Assembly: GCA_964017155.1 (NCBI GenBank)
Contig: OZ024857.1
Span: forward strand, 20,059,404-20,123,403
Source: Oasisia sp. SBJ-2009
Taxonomy: Eukaryota; Annelida; Polychaeta; Sabellida; Siboglinidae
Direction of reading: 5' to 3'
Length of the DNA stretch: 64,000 nt
This document shows positions 22,846-35,278 of this stretch, piece by piece. The notes beneath the pieces were generated by a model. That model was not told the origin of the DNA, did no database searches, and was given only the letters and a program-made list of their open reading frames with translations. The translations under genes were made by a program, and so were the position numbers. The first letter of the stretch is position 1. Every line of letters starts with the position of its first letter.

Positions 22846-23975
22846 ACAGTACGCTGAGTGGAGGAGACATCAACTGGCAGTACACTGAGTGGAGGAGACA
22901 TCAACTGACAGTACACTGAGTGGAGGAGACATCAACTGACGGTACACTGAGTGGAGGAGACATCAACTGACAGTACATTGACTAGAGGATACATCAACTG
23001 ACAGTACACTGAGTGGAGGGGACATCAACTGACGGTACACTGAGTGGAGGAGACATCAACTGACAGTACAAGTGGAGGAGACATCAACTGACGGTACACT
23101 GAGTGGAGGAGACATCAACTGACAGTACACTGAGTGGAGGAGACATCAACTGACAGTACACTAAGTGGAGGAGACATCAACTGACAGTACACTGAGTGGA
23201 GGAGACATCAACTGACAGTACACTGAGTGGAGGAGACATCAACTGACGGTACACTGAGTGGAGGAGACATCAACTGACGGTACACTGAGTGGAGGAGACA
23301 TCAACTGACAGTACACTGAGTGGAGGAGACATCAACTGTCTGTACACTGAGTGGAGGAGACATCAACTGACAGTACACTGAGTGGAGGAGACATCAACTG
23401 ACAGTACACTGAGTGGAGGAGACATCAACTGACAGTACACTGAGTGGAGGAGACATCAACTGACGGTACACTGAGTGGAGGAGTCATCAAATGACAGTAC
23501 ACTGAGTGGAGGAGACATCAACTGACAGTACACTGAGTGGAGGAGACATCAACTGACAGTACACTGAGTGGAGGAGACATCAACTGACGGTACATTGAGT
23601 GGAGGAGACATCAACTGACAGTACACTGAGTGGAGGAGACATCAACTGACTGTACACTGAGTGGAGGAGACATCGACTGACAGTACACTGAGTGGAGGAG
23701 ACATCAACTGACGGTACACTGAATGGAGGAGACATCAACTGACGGTACACTGAGTGGAGGAGACATCAACTGACGGTACACTGAGTGGAGGAGACATCAA
23801 CTGACAGTACACTGAGTGGAGGATACATCAACTGACGGTACACTGAGTGGAGGAGACATCAATTGACAGTACACTGAGTGGAGGAGACATCAACTGACAG
23901 TACACTGAGTGGAGGAGACATCAACTGACTGTACACTGAGTGGAGGAGACATCAACTGACAGTACATTGAGTAGA
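22846..23975. repeat. 31-bp minisatellite, about 36 copies
   Basis: The unit is close to 'acactgagtggaggagacat' then 'caactgacagt', with single-base variants (gacagt/gacggt/gactgt) scattered through the array and one short unit near 23070. It lies 2.4 kb upstream of the NF-YA start codon, between NF-YA and the coiled-coil gene. No spacer-like variable segments occur, so it is a plain tandem repeat. Confidence 0.97.
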
Positions 23976-24179
23976 GGACAGAAGTTAAGGTGACATTCAT
24001 GATATTTTATGGCTATTGCAGTTAGGGAAATGAAAACATCTAATTTTTGTACACGTGCTATAACTGTCAGTAGTGTCCATAGGCAGATCTGTATGGGGTT
24101 AGGAGATATAGATGGCTTGTACCTCTCAGAGACTCAGACTATTGAAATTTTCCTCTGCTATGCCTGTGCTTTACATGCC

Positions 24180-24290
24180 CCATGCATTTCTGGGGGGGGG
24201 GTGCAAGTTGCATTTCGAAATTTGTGGAGGGTGGAATTGGAGGTTTGTGCCCCCGAGGCTATCATTTCTCGAGTTCGCCCCTAGGCTAGT
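24180..24290. repeat. Poly-G-containing fragment of a dispersed element
   Basis: 'ctggggggggggtgcaagtt' is followed by G/T-rich DNA ending 'gttcgcccctaggct'. Similar G/C homopolymers next to 'cgcccct/ggcgtcga' words occur at 5220 and 6850, hinting at a shared family. Weak. Confidence 0.3.
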
Positions 24291-25374
24291 GTCTGTGTTT
24301 TCCTGCATCCATGTTTCCAAATAGCCTAACTAATGGCAACTTCTGGTCATGCTAAACATCACTGTACATAATGCAGTTAAATCTGACAAATAATTAAACA
24401 CGAATAATACTACAGTAAACATGTGAACACAAAGGACAGACAGAGCATTTGAGGTTTATTTGCATCACAAAATAAAAAGTGGCACAGAAATTTTGCGTAT
24501 ACATCATCTTTTCTAAATCAGAGACTTTAACTCAACTAAGACTGCTCAACTTAATAAGCACTTGAAGTAGTTACATAAATGGAACAATTAACACAACATA
24601 CTGGCAGAGAATTAAAACATGTTTCTTTTGGGCAATGGAAGACGCCACTTACAACAGAAACTGTTAGTGTTGTATGCACTTGTTGGTCAGTAACGTGCTG
24701 GAACATCCCACAGTGTGTACATATTAAATGACAGTCACAAGGAAGACATGAGAAAATAAAAACCGTCATCAGCTTAAAATATCACCTTTTAAGCAGCAAG
24801 GTGTTGCTATAGAATTAAATAACCCATTCACAAATAAATCAATAACCAATGCGTCATCATAATGCAGCCTACCAGCATACAGCAGCATTCAGGCCAATGA
24901 CCACAGTGCCTAGCCACATAGACAACAGTGGGTGTGGTCACTGGCAGAAGTCTAACTCAAAAGTAAGATTTTTTGGGGAAAACAAAATTAACACACACGA
25001 GCAAACCTCTTTCATCCATAACTTCGTACTGATGAACACACTCCAGGATATTATGACTATGCACTGCATCATCCGTTTATAATACTTAAATGCAAACTCC
25101 CCAGCTAAATGAAATGATGTGGTTTGTAACTTTGTAAGATGGTGAATATTTAAATGCAAACAGAGTGATCATACAAAAACACTGCAAAACAGTGAGTATA
25201 CACGCCTGTCACAAGCTATCTAATATTTACTATTTTTCAAGTCAATCCTCATAATAGTTGTCATGCTACCGTATCACATATAGGTATAAGTGATATGGTT
25301 TTTACTTTAATTTTTGTATCTCCTACAACATGCAATCCTGTTTGTGATTAAGACATCAGTAACAAATACACTAG

Positions 25375-25380
25375 TTTATT
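25375..25380 (-). terminator. Possible polyadenylation signal AATAAA of the coiled-coil gene
   Basis: TTTATT on the + strand is AATAAA on the gene strand, 235 nt after the proposed stop codon. Hexamers like this are common in AT-rich DNA, so this is only suggestive. Confidence 0.35.
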
Positions 25381-25614
25381 ACTGTTACTGCTGAATACTG
25401 CACCTTCACAAAGATGTTGGTCTCAATTACTAGAGTTATTCCTCAAGTGCTAAGCAATAGTATGTTCCCCAAACCATTCATATATCCATTAATTCCATTT
25501 GCGTGTCAAACCGAACAAAACCAAACAAAACTATATGTGATTTCCTCCTGTGGCCTTCCATGAACACAGGCAGCAGACGTCAACCGGGACAAAGCACGTT
25601 GCTTGCTCTGTCTC

Positions 25615-27836
25615 TTACAGTCTGAAACAACAAGTTAGCAAAATGTCAAATGTAGCAACACTGGAATGACATGGGACAGACTATCGCTATGGCAACTGGA
25701 GTCTGGGTGAAAGGAGCATCTTCTACCTAACAGGAATAACTAAAATCGCTGTTCTGGTCTGCATTTTTATTCATAGACATATAAAGAACAATGGACATAT
25801 GAACCAGACTGACCCAGCATGCTCCTTTATGCATGTGTCTATTTTAGTCAAATCCTCCCTCCTGGTAGGCGTGGCTAGTATTTGTGAGGTGAGATTGTGC
25901 AAGGTTACCAATTTTTTCACTAATGCCAATTCACATTAATGTTCCTTGGGAGAAGAAAAAATAAACTGCACACATAATAAACAATCAGGTTTTCAGTTGA
26001 AATAACATTGGTAAAATCACTACAGTATCTGTATATAATTGTTATCTTGGATTCCAAATATACACAGACAGATACATTTTTATGCTGATGTGACAAATTG
26101 AATCGCTCACTATAGGGAATTAAATATCCATGGAGGTATCCGATACAAAGGTATTTCCATTCCACATGTGGCATCCATGTGCATTTTCATACATTTGTCT
26201 TAACTTTTAGTTATCCATCAAAGTTTCACACATGAATTTCCATCTTGTAACCTTTGTTCTTGTGGTGTACGCATGTTTATTTAAACACTGACCTTCTAAC
26301 AAATGTAATAGTTTACACACCAGTAGGGGTCAAGCAACTACTTGTTTTTATACATGTGTTGCTTTGAAAGAAATAACATACAATTTTACCATAACCAGTA
26401 AAGATATTGTTCAAATCACAAGACTGCACAAGGCAGTAGTGATTTACACATTTTGTGTCTAAATACTGTGATTAATGGCACATTTGACAACCAAATCAAC
26501 TTTTTGCATTCACATTTTGTTTTCGAATGAGATGTGATGATGTTGACAACAATTAGAGTAACTGATCTGAAGTGTGTAAGTAACTGATGTCAAGTGTATA
26601 AGTAACTGATCTTAAGTGTGTAAGTAACTGATGTCAAGTGTGTAAGTAACTGATGTCAAGTGTATAAGTAACTGATCTCAAGTGTGTAAGTAACTGATGT
26701 CAAGTCTGTAAGTAACTGATGTCACGTGTGTAACTGATGTCAAATGTGTAAGTAACTGGTGTCAAGTGTGTAAGTAACTGATGTCAAGTGTGTAAGTAAC
26801 TGATGTCAAGTGTGTAAGTAACTGATGTCAAGTGTATAAGTAACTGATCTTAAGTGTGTAAGTAACTGATGTCAAGTGTGTAAGTAACTGATGTCAAGTG
26901 TATAAGTAACTGATCTCAAGTGTGTAAGTAACTGATGTCAAGTATGTAAGTAACTGATGTCACGTGTATAAGTAACTGATGTCAAGTGTATAAGTAACTG
27001 ATGTCAAATGTGTAAGTAACTGGTGTCAAGTGTGTAAGTAACTGATGTCAAGTGTGTAAGTAACTGATGTCAAGTGTGTAAGTAACTGGTGTCAAGTGTG
27101 TAAGTAACTGATGTCAAGTGTGTAAGTAACTGATGTCAACTGTGTAAGTAACTGATGTCAAGTGTGTAAGTAACTGATGTCAAGTGTGTAAGTAACTGAT
27201 GTCAAGTGTGTAAGTAACTGATGTCAAGTGTGTAAGTAACTGATGTCAAGTGTGTAAGTAACTGATGTCAAGTGTGTAAGTAACTGATGTCAAGTGTGTA
27301 AGTAACTGATTTCAAGTGTGTAAGTAACTGATGACAAGTGTGTAAGTAACTGATTTCAAGTGACCTTTTCTTGCTGATGAGTCTTGACTTGAGTCTTTCA
27401 TCCATCATTTCTCTCTCCCGTCTCCTCAAGTCGTGAATGTGTCGCACGTCCTCCTGGTGTTCATGTACCAAACTAGTCGCTGAATCTCGCACATCTGAAT
27501 CCTCCTAGAGTGACAAAAGTTTATGATGATAAGAAAGTGCATGATAAGAATGTACATGAAAATGCACTGGAAAGATTGTAAAAAAAAGGCAAGTTCTTAT
27601 ATAGCGCAGTATCCAGTCGTCAGGACCACTCAAAGCGCTTTACACTTTACGTTGTAACAGTAACGCAAGGGACCACAGCATTGATATAGACAGAGAGTAT
27701 TTATTTCAATAATAAGCATAAAAATGCAAAGAAATATTCATCTTAAATATAGAGGAGGCTCCCATTGAGACAATTATATAATAGACATTTCTTGCAACAA
27801 AGTACTTGCTTGTCACACACTGTATGTATGTATATG

Positions 27837-27867
<31 letters not shown>

Positions 27868-30800
27868 GTGTGTATATATATATTATATATATATATATAT
27901 ATAAAATATTATATATATGTATGTATGTATATATATATATACATATGTATGTGTGTATATATTATATACAGTGTATATATATATTTATACATATAAGTTT
28001 AACTTGTCTCACAAACATCCATATATAAACAGCATCAGCCATACTTTTTAAGTAACAAAATTGCTAACTGTTTGCACAACTGTGCTAGTGAAGCCTACAA
28101 GATGACTCATTCTTTTGCTTAAAATGACTTCTCGCTAAAACAAACGGGTAACTTGGATACTTGGTAGTTGAGTATAAACACACACCATCTGCCTGGAGGC
28201 TGATCTGTGCTTCCTGGTCCTCTCTTCCATCACCTCATCCTCTTCCTCCTGAGAGCAAGACAAGACTGTTACTAATGTACCCACGCAAATCTCCTCCATC
28301 CAGAAGATGCCACATACAAATGGTTTCCCAGGCTATTATAAATTGTGTTTTAATGACATAAATTTGAAACAGTTTTTTTCATTAACAGAAGTTATGTAAA
28401 ATGTCTCTAACTAACTGCCACTCATAGGACAAACTGCAGAAAATTTACAGATTTACATTTATAACACATGGTCAAAACTTTAAAAACCATAAGGAACTCT
28501 TAGCAATAGCAGTTTTAAAAAAGAAGGTGCCATGAAAATGTTGTGTCCAAGATGGAAACTGTCTTTGAAGAAGCGTCAACAAAAACATTTACATTAGACT
28601 GATTTGAGTTAGATCATGGAATACGTGTGGCTCCCTCTGTATGTTTGTGCATTATTTTATAAGTCTTGTGTTTATATGAGCTTATATACACTTAGTATAA
28701 CATCATTACCTTCTCTTCAGTCGCTACCTCCGGCTTCTTCGCAATTTTCTGAAACATGACCAAAAAATAGTTAATTAAGCAATCTACCCATTTTGTATGC
28801 AAAGCAATTCATGTTTTTTGGCAAAAGTGCAATTTCACGTTAATTCACATATAGTGCACCAAACACTGCACATAGATAGAGATGTATTTACGTGAGACAA
28901 AAGAACTTAAATCATACATGCATTAGCCAGCATAAAACTGTCAATGAAAGTATATCTGTTACATCAGTAACAATATAAGTAACATAGTCTCTGGGTGAAA
29001 TGACAAGAAGATGGAGGTGTTGACTCAACCAGAGGCTATAAATGAGCCGTCTCCACAAATAATCCACTAGTTTTCTTTACAATGTTTTTTCCACCTGTGA
29101 TCACATTCCTAGTGGCACAGAACGTGTTCACAAAATGTTTCATGATTATCCTGAATATTCATAAATGTCGTTCACCAACACACATGATATTATTTTAGAA
29201 AAATGTTTCATGATTACCCTGAATATTTATAAACGACATTCACCAACATATTATATTAGTGTCAGTAGCTTCTAATAATCTACTCAAACACCTGGAAATT
29301 ACCTGTTTGCGTAACCTTTCAAGCCTCTCCTTTAACACCTCTTTACTGTGTTCCTTCTCGGCTTCTTTCTGCTTCAATATCTTCTCCTGTTTTTGGCGAA
29401 ATCTTCTGAAGACATCCTCAACATCAGCTTCATCCATTTCGTCTCTTTTGCGTAACAACCTCTTGTGAAGTTTGCCTTCCAATTTTGAAATTTTCTATCA
29501 AAGATAGAATATAATCAGTAGTAAAATTACATTTTCACAAAACAAACGTACGCACAGTTTTCATCAATGTCTCACATGATATGTTTTATATTCCTATTTA
29601 TAAAACAGATGACCTGCGAAGAACAATTGATCTGATATGCTCTGATATTTGACCAATATGTCTTAAATAGCAATAACCCACAGTATATGAATAGCAAGAA
29701 TCATATATCACAATTCTAGAGAATTAACAGAGTTTTCATAACTTAATCTCATAGTACCAATAATTATAGAAAATGTATATATAATTATATATAAGTGCAT
29801 CTATCAGTGACATATTTACATTGCCTGCCTTATTTCTCAAGGTAGTAATGTACACATGGGTTTGTCATAATCTGTAGTAACTAATAAATTATTCACAACC
29901 ATATATGCCTGCATGAATTGAGAACATTAATCCCATTTACAATCGATCAATTACACACTTACTTCAGATATTCCTGTGTCTTCTTCTGGCTCGGACTGTA
30001 GAAAACGCAGAACACAACACAATCAGACACAATGTTTCCAACATATAAATTATAAAACCTTAGTAAAAGATTATTTGAAGATGTAATATGCTACCTTCTG
30101 AATCCTAGTTTGCCTAGTCGGATTATCTAAGACACTCTCGATGCCTCCATCAGTGTTGAGTTCAAAGGTGACGAATGACAGTATGTTGAAAGCTCCAACA
30201 GAGCAAACCAAAATTCAGGGACACAGGGCAATAGATTATATTTCCAAATCATGAATTGAAATAACAGAATCCGGAATTAATGAATGAGCATGACAGTGGC
30301 AGTAAATGATGGTTTCCCATCAAATGCCAATGCTTGTCAAACATATTGTCAACCTAAACAGTCTTTTACAACACTGAACACGGTTTCAATGATTATTGTA
30401 ATGGTAAAGTGATCAGTTGATGATTTACATAGCTCAAACAATTGTAGAAAATACTGGAAAAACTAGTTTAATTTATGGTACAAATCCTTTAACTGAGAGT
30501 GAAATCTAGAAAGCATTACTCAGTGAATGTATGAGAATATAATTATTTTCTGCATGTATGTTTTGGACACCTTCGTAAATATATCAGTGATTTTGTTCCA
30601 AGAAAAAGAAGTTTGGGAAAGGATTAAAGACGAGGGTAGATGCCCTGAGATTAACCGGAATAAGAGGAAGACTGTGACTGAGCCAGAAGGGTTGTTGACA
30701 GTAGATCTGGGGACACTGGGATGGAAGATCAAAAGATGGCAACAGAGGAGAAAAACGTGTCAAAAAACACGTGACAAAAACAATGCCAAGGCCAGCTGAC

Positions 30801-33800
30801 CAGGAACAAAAAGAGAAACAATAAAAACACTGATAACTGGAAATACCTTCTCCTGGAAACTGTTGTTTTCACGGTCTGTCAGTGTTGACTTCATCTTATC
30901 GTTGAGCCGTTGTTTCTCTGCATTCCGCAGCTGTCGCAGGCATTCTGTGTCAGACAGATGTTTCGACAGCAGGCTGGCAAAGTCGTCGTCACTAAGTCTT
31001 TCTCTCTCTCTGACAAGTCGACAAATGAAGGATGCGTCTTTCTCCTTTATTGCGTCTTTCTAACATACAAAAACAACAATGATATTTAATGTTATCTGGA
31101 GCACTGGAATGTGGATATTTAAAATACATTACTGGCATGTATGATAGTCATTATAATATGGTGTCAATGTTCTGTTGTTTAAAACAATCTATGTTTATCA
31201 TGTTTGAAAAAAATAGATATAAATGTCACCACTACACCTGTTCTTAAAATTAACATGTTTTTTTTAATAATTAGACTTAATATTAATGTTGTTTTAGTAG
31301 TTGAACCTCACTTTGCTGCAATCTGAGTAATAGGGCCACCTCACAATTAGGACCACCTCACAATTAGAACCACCCCACAATTAGGGCCACATCAATATTA
31401 GGGTCACCTCACAATTAGGGCCACCTCACAATTATGGTCATCTCACTATTAGTGTCACCTCACAATTAGGGCCACCTCACTATTAGGTTCACCTCACAAT
31501 TATGGCCACCTCACTATTAGGGCCACCTCACTATTAAGGTCACCTTACATTAGTCCAAAATTCCTTTGCAATTGAAAAGTAAAAGAAAGTAGTTCTGCCA
31601 ATAGTTATGGTCACCTTGCTAGTCACACACTATTCACCCAGTCCACAGAGCCGACCCAGGGTACATTTTTAATAGAATTGGAATTTTATTGACAGAAATT
31701 GAACTGTAATTTAAACGAGGGTGTCTGCTCCTAATTTGTTTTCTTTTAATATTACGTTCTTATGACCACAAAATACATGGTGAAGCTCAAGTGCTAAAGT
31801 CAGAACAATGTTCAAAATATTAATGATTCCACATGCAACACATTCAAATGGTAAACAAAACATCCAGTTTCAAAACAAAACAATTGATTGGCAATAATGC
31901 CGAGGCGAGCAGAGTTAACCGCAATACGCTTTGATGTTTAACTTCCTTTTACAAATTACTGCTCTGCCAATACTGCCAATCAAATAAAAAATTCTTGAAG
32001 TTGAATTAAAACCGAATCCCACAAAGTATGATGAATTGAATAAATTGAGCAACAGAGGAAATCTGTAATTATTACAAAAGTTGTTATACAATATTCTATG
32101 CATTTTAACTGTAATGCATAAAAAATTCAACTGTATTTTACTGAATGTCACAAAAACGGCCAATGTTGCTGATTTGTAGCTAAATTAGAATTGGATAAAT
32201 TAATATAATTATTTGGATAATTTTGTTAGTCCACTAAATTGAATTGGGATGGATCTTCAGTAAATACACATTAAAAGTAAAGACAAACATGAAGGTGAGT
32301 GTTGACAGTCTCCAGGCCACCCTACCTCCTCTAAACCAGCACCCGTGTCAGTTGTGGTGACGCTGCCACTGTCTGTCGGTAAGTCATGCAAGTGACCAGG
32401 TTTATCCTAGGCAGAATGACAAAATAAGGACATCTGGCGTCACTGATCAAACTGCATGCACATGACTGTCCAGAAAACAACATGAAAGCAACTCGAGTAA
32501 ATTTCCAAAATTAAGGTTATTTTATAACCTTTATTTTAGGAATTTACTCAAGTTATAAAAATAACCACACCATGTTTATGCAACTCACTATAGTGCTCTG
32601 CGGTGTTTTAGCCATTCATAATAAATATATAATTCTGATTTCTTTTTAACAAAGACAATTAAATAAATGTTAAAAATTAAGGTGCATATTACACATAATA
32701 AAAACATTCTACTGCATTTCTATGATACTGTGATGCAGGGTTTAGGCAGGAGTTTGACTGAAGGACCCTCATCTGTGTGGGGGTGGACCCCTCTGAACAG
32801 TGCAGAAGTTACAGGTGTCTGACCACTGTTTGGTGGCACACGGACCCAAGGCGTCTGTGAACACTTTCTGCCATTGCAGACAAGTGTAAGTTCTGGCATG
32901 ACAACACGGTAACGGGGAACACATATGACAGTAAGCTGAATGCGTGTGTGTGTATGAGTTTGTAGTGTGTGTTTGTGTGAGTTCTAGACCTCAAGCATGA
33001 CAATAAAATATACTGTCAATGAACACATATGACAGTAACCACAATGAGTGTGTATGTGTGTAAGCATGCGTGTGTGTGGGTCTCTGTGTGTGTTCTAGTA
33101 TGATGTTTTGCATGTTTACCTCATCGTGACTATGCACATGATCCTCATCCGAACCGCCCTCAAAGTCTTCAATCTAAACATGCAAGTGCAATAATATTAA
33201 CCGTGTATGGTGGGAAAACAGCTTTATCTAATGGTTGCATGGTAGTCTTGATCAGATATGAGAGGTCAAGAAGTTATCATGACAGTAAACTGGAACAGGA
33301 AAATACTATGATTTCATTATTAATATCCAACTATAAAGTTATGAATTATTAATTATTAGTTTATTATTAGTTAGTTATTACTGTTATCAATATTTCGTAT
33401 AACTTAACCTGATGCTTATATTATTTCCTGTAGTATTTGATTGACAAAGTTAACTGCATATAATTTTGAACGAACAGTCATACAAATTTAAGGATTCCAA
33501 TGAAGTTATATTTAGTTCTATACAAGCAGATTGCTGCAGAGTGCAGTCAATATTATTTTTTCAAAATATTCCCCGATAGTTGGAAGTACTGCGATATGCA
33601 ATCTAGAAAAGGATGGCCATCAAAATGATTGCGCATTTATGTAGTGTATATAATTTACATTTGAGAAGGTTAAACAGATTTGTATAATTTGTGTACAGTA
33701 AAACTGCAAACCTGTTATCAACTAGCACTGACATTATAATATCGTCAATGTGAACCAGTTGTGTGAATGTATCATGAAACCCCAAATACTTGTCTACTGA

Positions 33801-35246
33801 AGACGGCGTATTTCTTAGCATGTTCCTGGATAGTTGTGTTGCTAGAATATCTTACATGAACCACGCTGTATCACATGACATCTAGCTACAGTTAGAAGGT
33901 GCAGGTGGAGGAGAGGGAGGAGGGAGGGAGGAAGGAGGGGGAGAGGGGGAATAGGGAGGTGGGAGGGAGGATGGAAGGGGCAGGGGGGGGGAGGTGAGGG
34001 AGGAGAGAAGAGGGAGGAGGGGTAGGGAGGATGGAGGTCGGAGGAGGCATGAGAGAGGATGGAGGTGAGAGGAGGGAGAATGGAGGTGGGAGGATGAAGG
34101 TGAGAGGATGGAGGTGGGAGGAGGGAGGACGGAGGTGAGAGGAGGGGGGTGGGGGAGGAGGAGGTGGGAGGAGGGAGGATGGAGGTGAGAGGAGGGGGTG
34201 GGGGAGGAGGTGGGAGGAGGGAGGATGGAGGTGGGAGGATGGAGGTGAGAGGAGGGAGGATGGAGGTGGGAGGATGGAGGTGGGAGGATGAAGGTGGGAG
34301 GATGGAGGTGAGAGGAGGCAGGAGGTGGGGGAGGAGGAGGAGGAGGGAGGAGGGAGGAGGGAGGAGGGAGGAGGGAGGAGGGAGGAGGGAGGAGGGAGGA
34401 GGGAGGAGGGAGGAGGGAGGAGGGAGGAGGGAGGAGGGAGGAGGGAGGAGGGAGGAGGGAGGAGGGAGGAGGGAGGAGGGAGGAGGGAGAATGGAGGTGG
34501 GAGGATGGAGGTGGGAGGATGGAGGTGGGAGGAGGGAGGATGGAGGTGGGAGGATGGAGGTGGGAGGATGGAGGTGGGAGGATGGAGGTGAGAGGAGGCA
34601 GGAGGGAGGAGGTGGGGGAGGAGGAGGGAGGTGGGAGGAGCTCATGACATTGCCAGTACCATCTGTCCGAAGCCATCCACGGGACAAATTTCATATTTTA
34701 TGGCTATTTCTGGGTTCATCACATGTAATGCACCCAACACATTTAGGGTATCAAACAACACTTGTTATGATGAAATGTGCTTTTTGCTTATCTAGGTGGC
34801 CATCTTGGCATATGTTACATGTAAAATGTCAATGACTGATATATAAAACATAATTACTTACATTTCAATCATCCAGTTTAATTTTGGTGTCATTCTTTAT
34901 CATTTTAGACTTTGCGACACACTTTTATATTTAGTCACACTTTATTCATGTGCACAATAAAAATGGTTCGGTGGGGGGGGGGGGGTAGTTTGACAAATTC
35001 GGGGGGGGGGGGGGTAGTTTGACAAATTCTGACGGTTACTATACTGGCAATGTTTGAGTAGTCAGGGAGCTGTGACAAGCATCGTGTGTGACACACAAAG
35101 TGATATTAATCAACAAACTCATGCACAATCAGTTACCTGCACTCGGCTGCTTTCCTGTAGATGTACAAAGAAAACAAGTTACTTTTCTGACAAGATTCTT
35201 TATAGTAAGTTAGTAACACACATGCACGCACGCACGCACGCATGCA

Positions 35247-35278
<32 letters not shown>

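Noticed and set aside
22846..23975. Possible CRISPR array because of regular 31-bp repeats
   Set aside because: No unique spacers, no cas genes, and the surroundings are animal DNA; it is a minisatellite.
30100..30145. Extra exon of the coiled-coil gene near 30.1 kb
   Set aside because: A donor-like GTAGCA and AG sites exist, but the enclosed lengths break the phase-0 pattern or contain a stop.
33842..34694. Minus-strand ORFs of 270-281 aa made of Pro/Ser/Leu repeats
   Set aside because: They are translations of a polypyrimidine microsatellite, open in several frames at once, within an intron of the coiled-coil gene.
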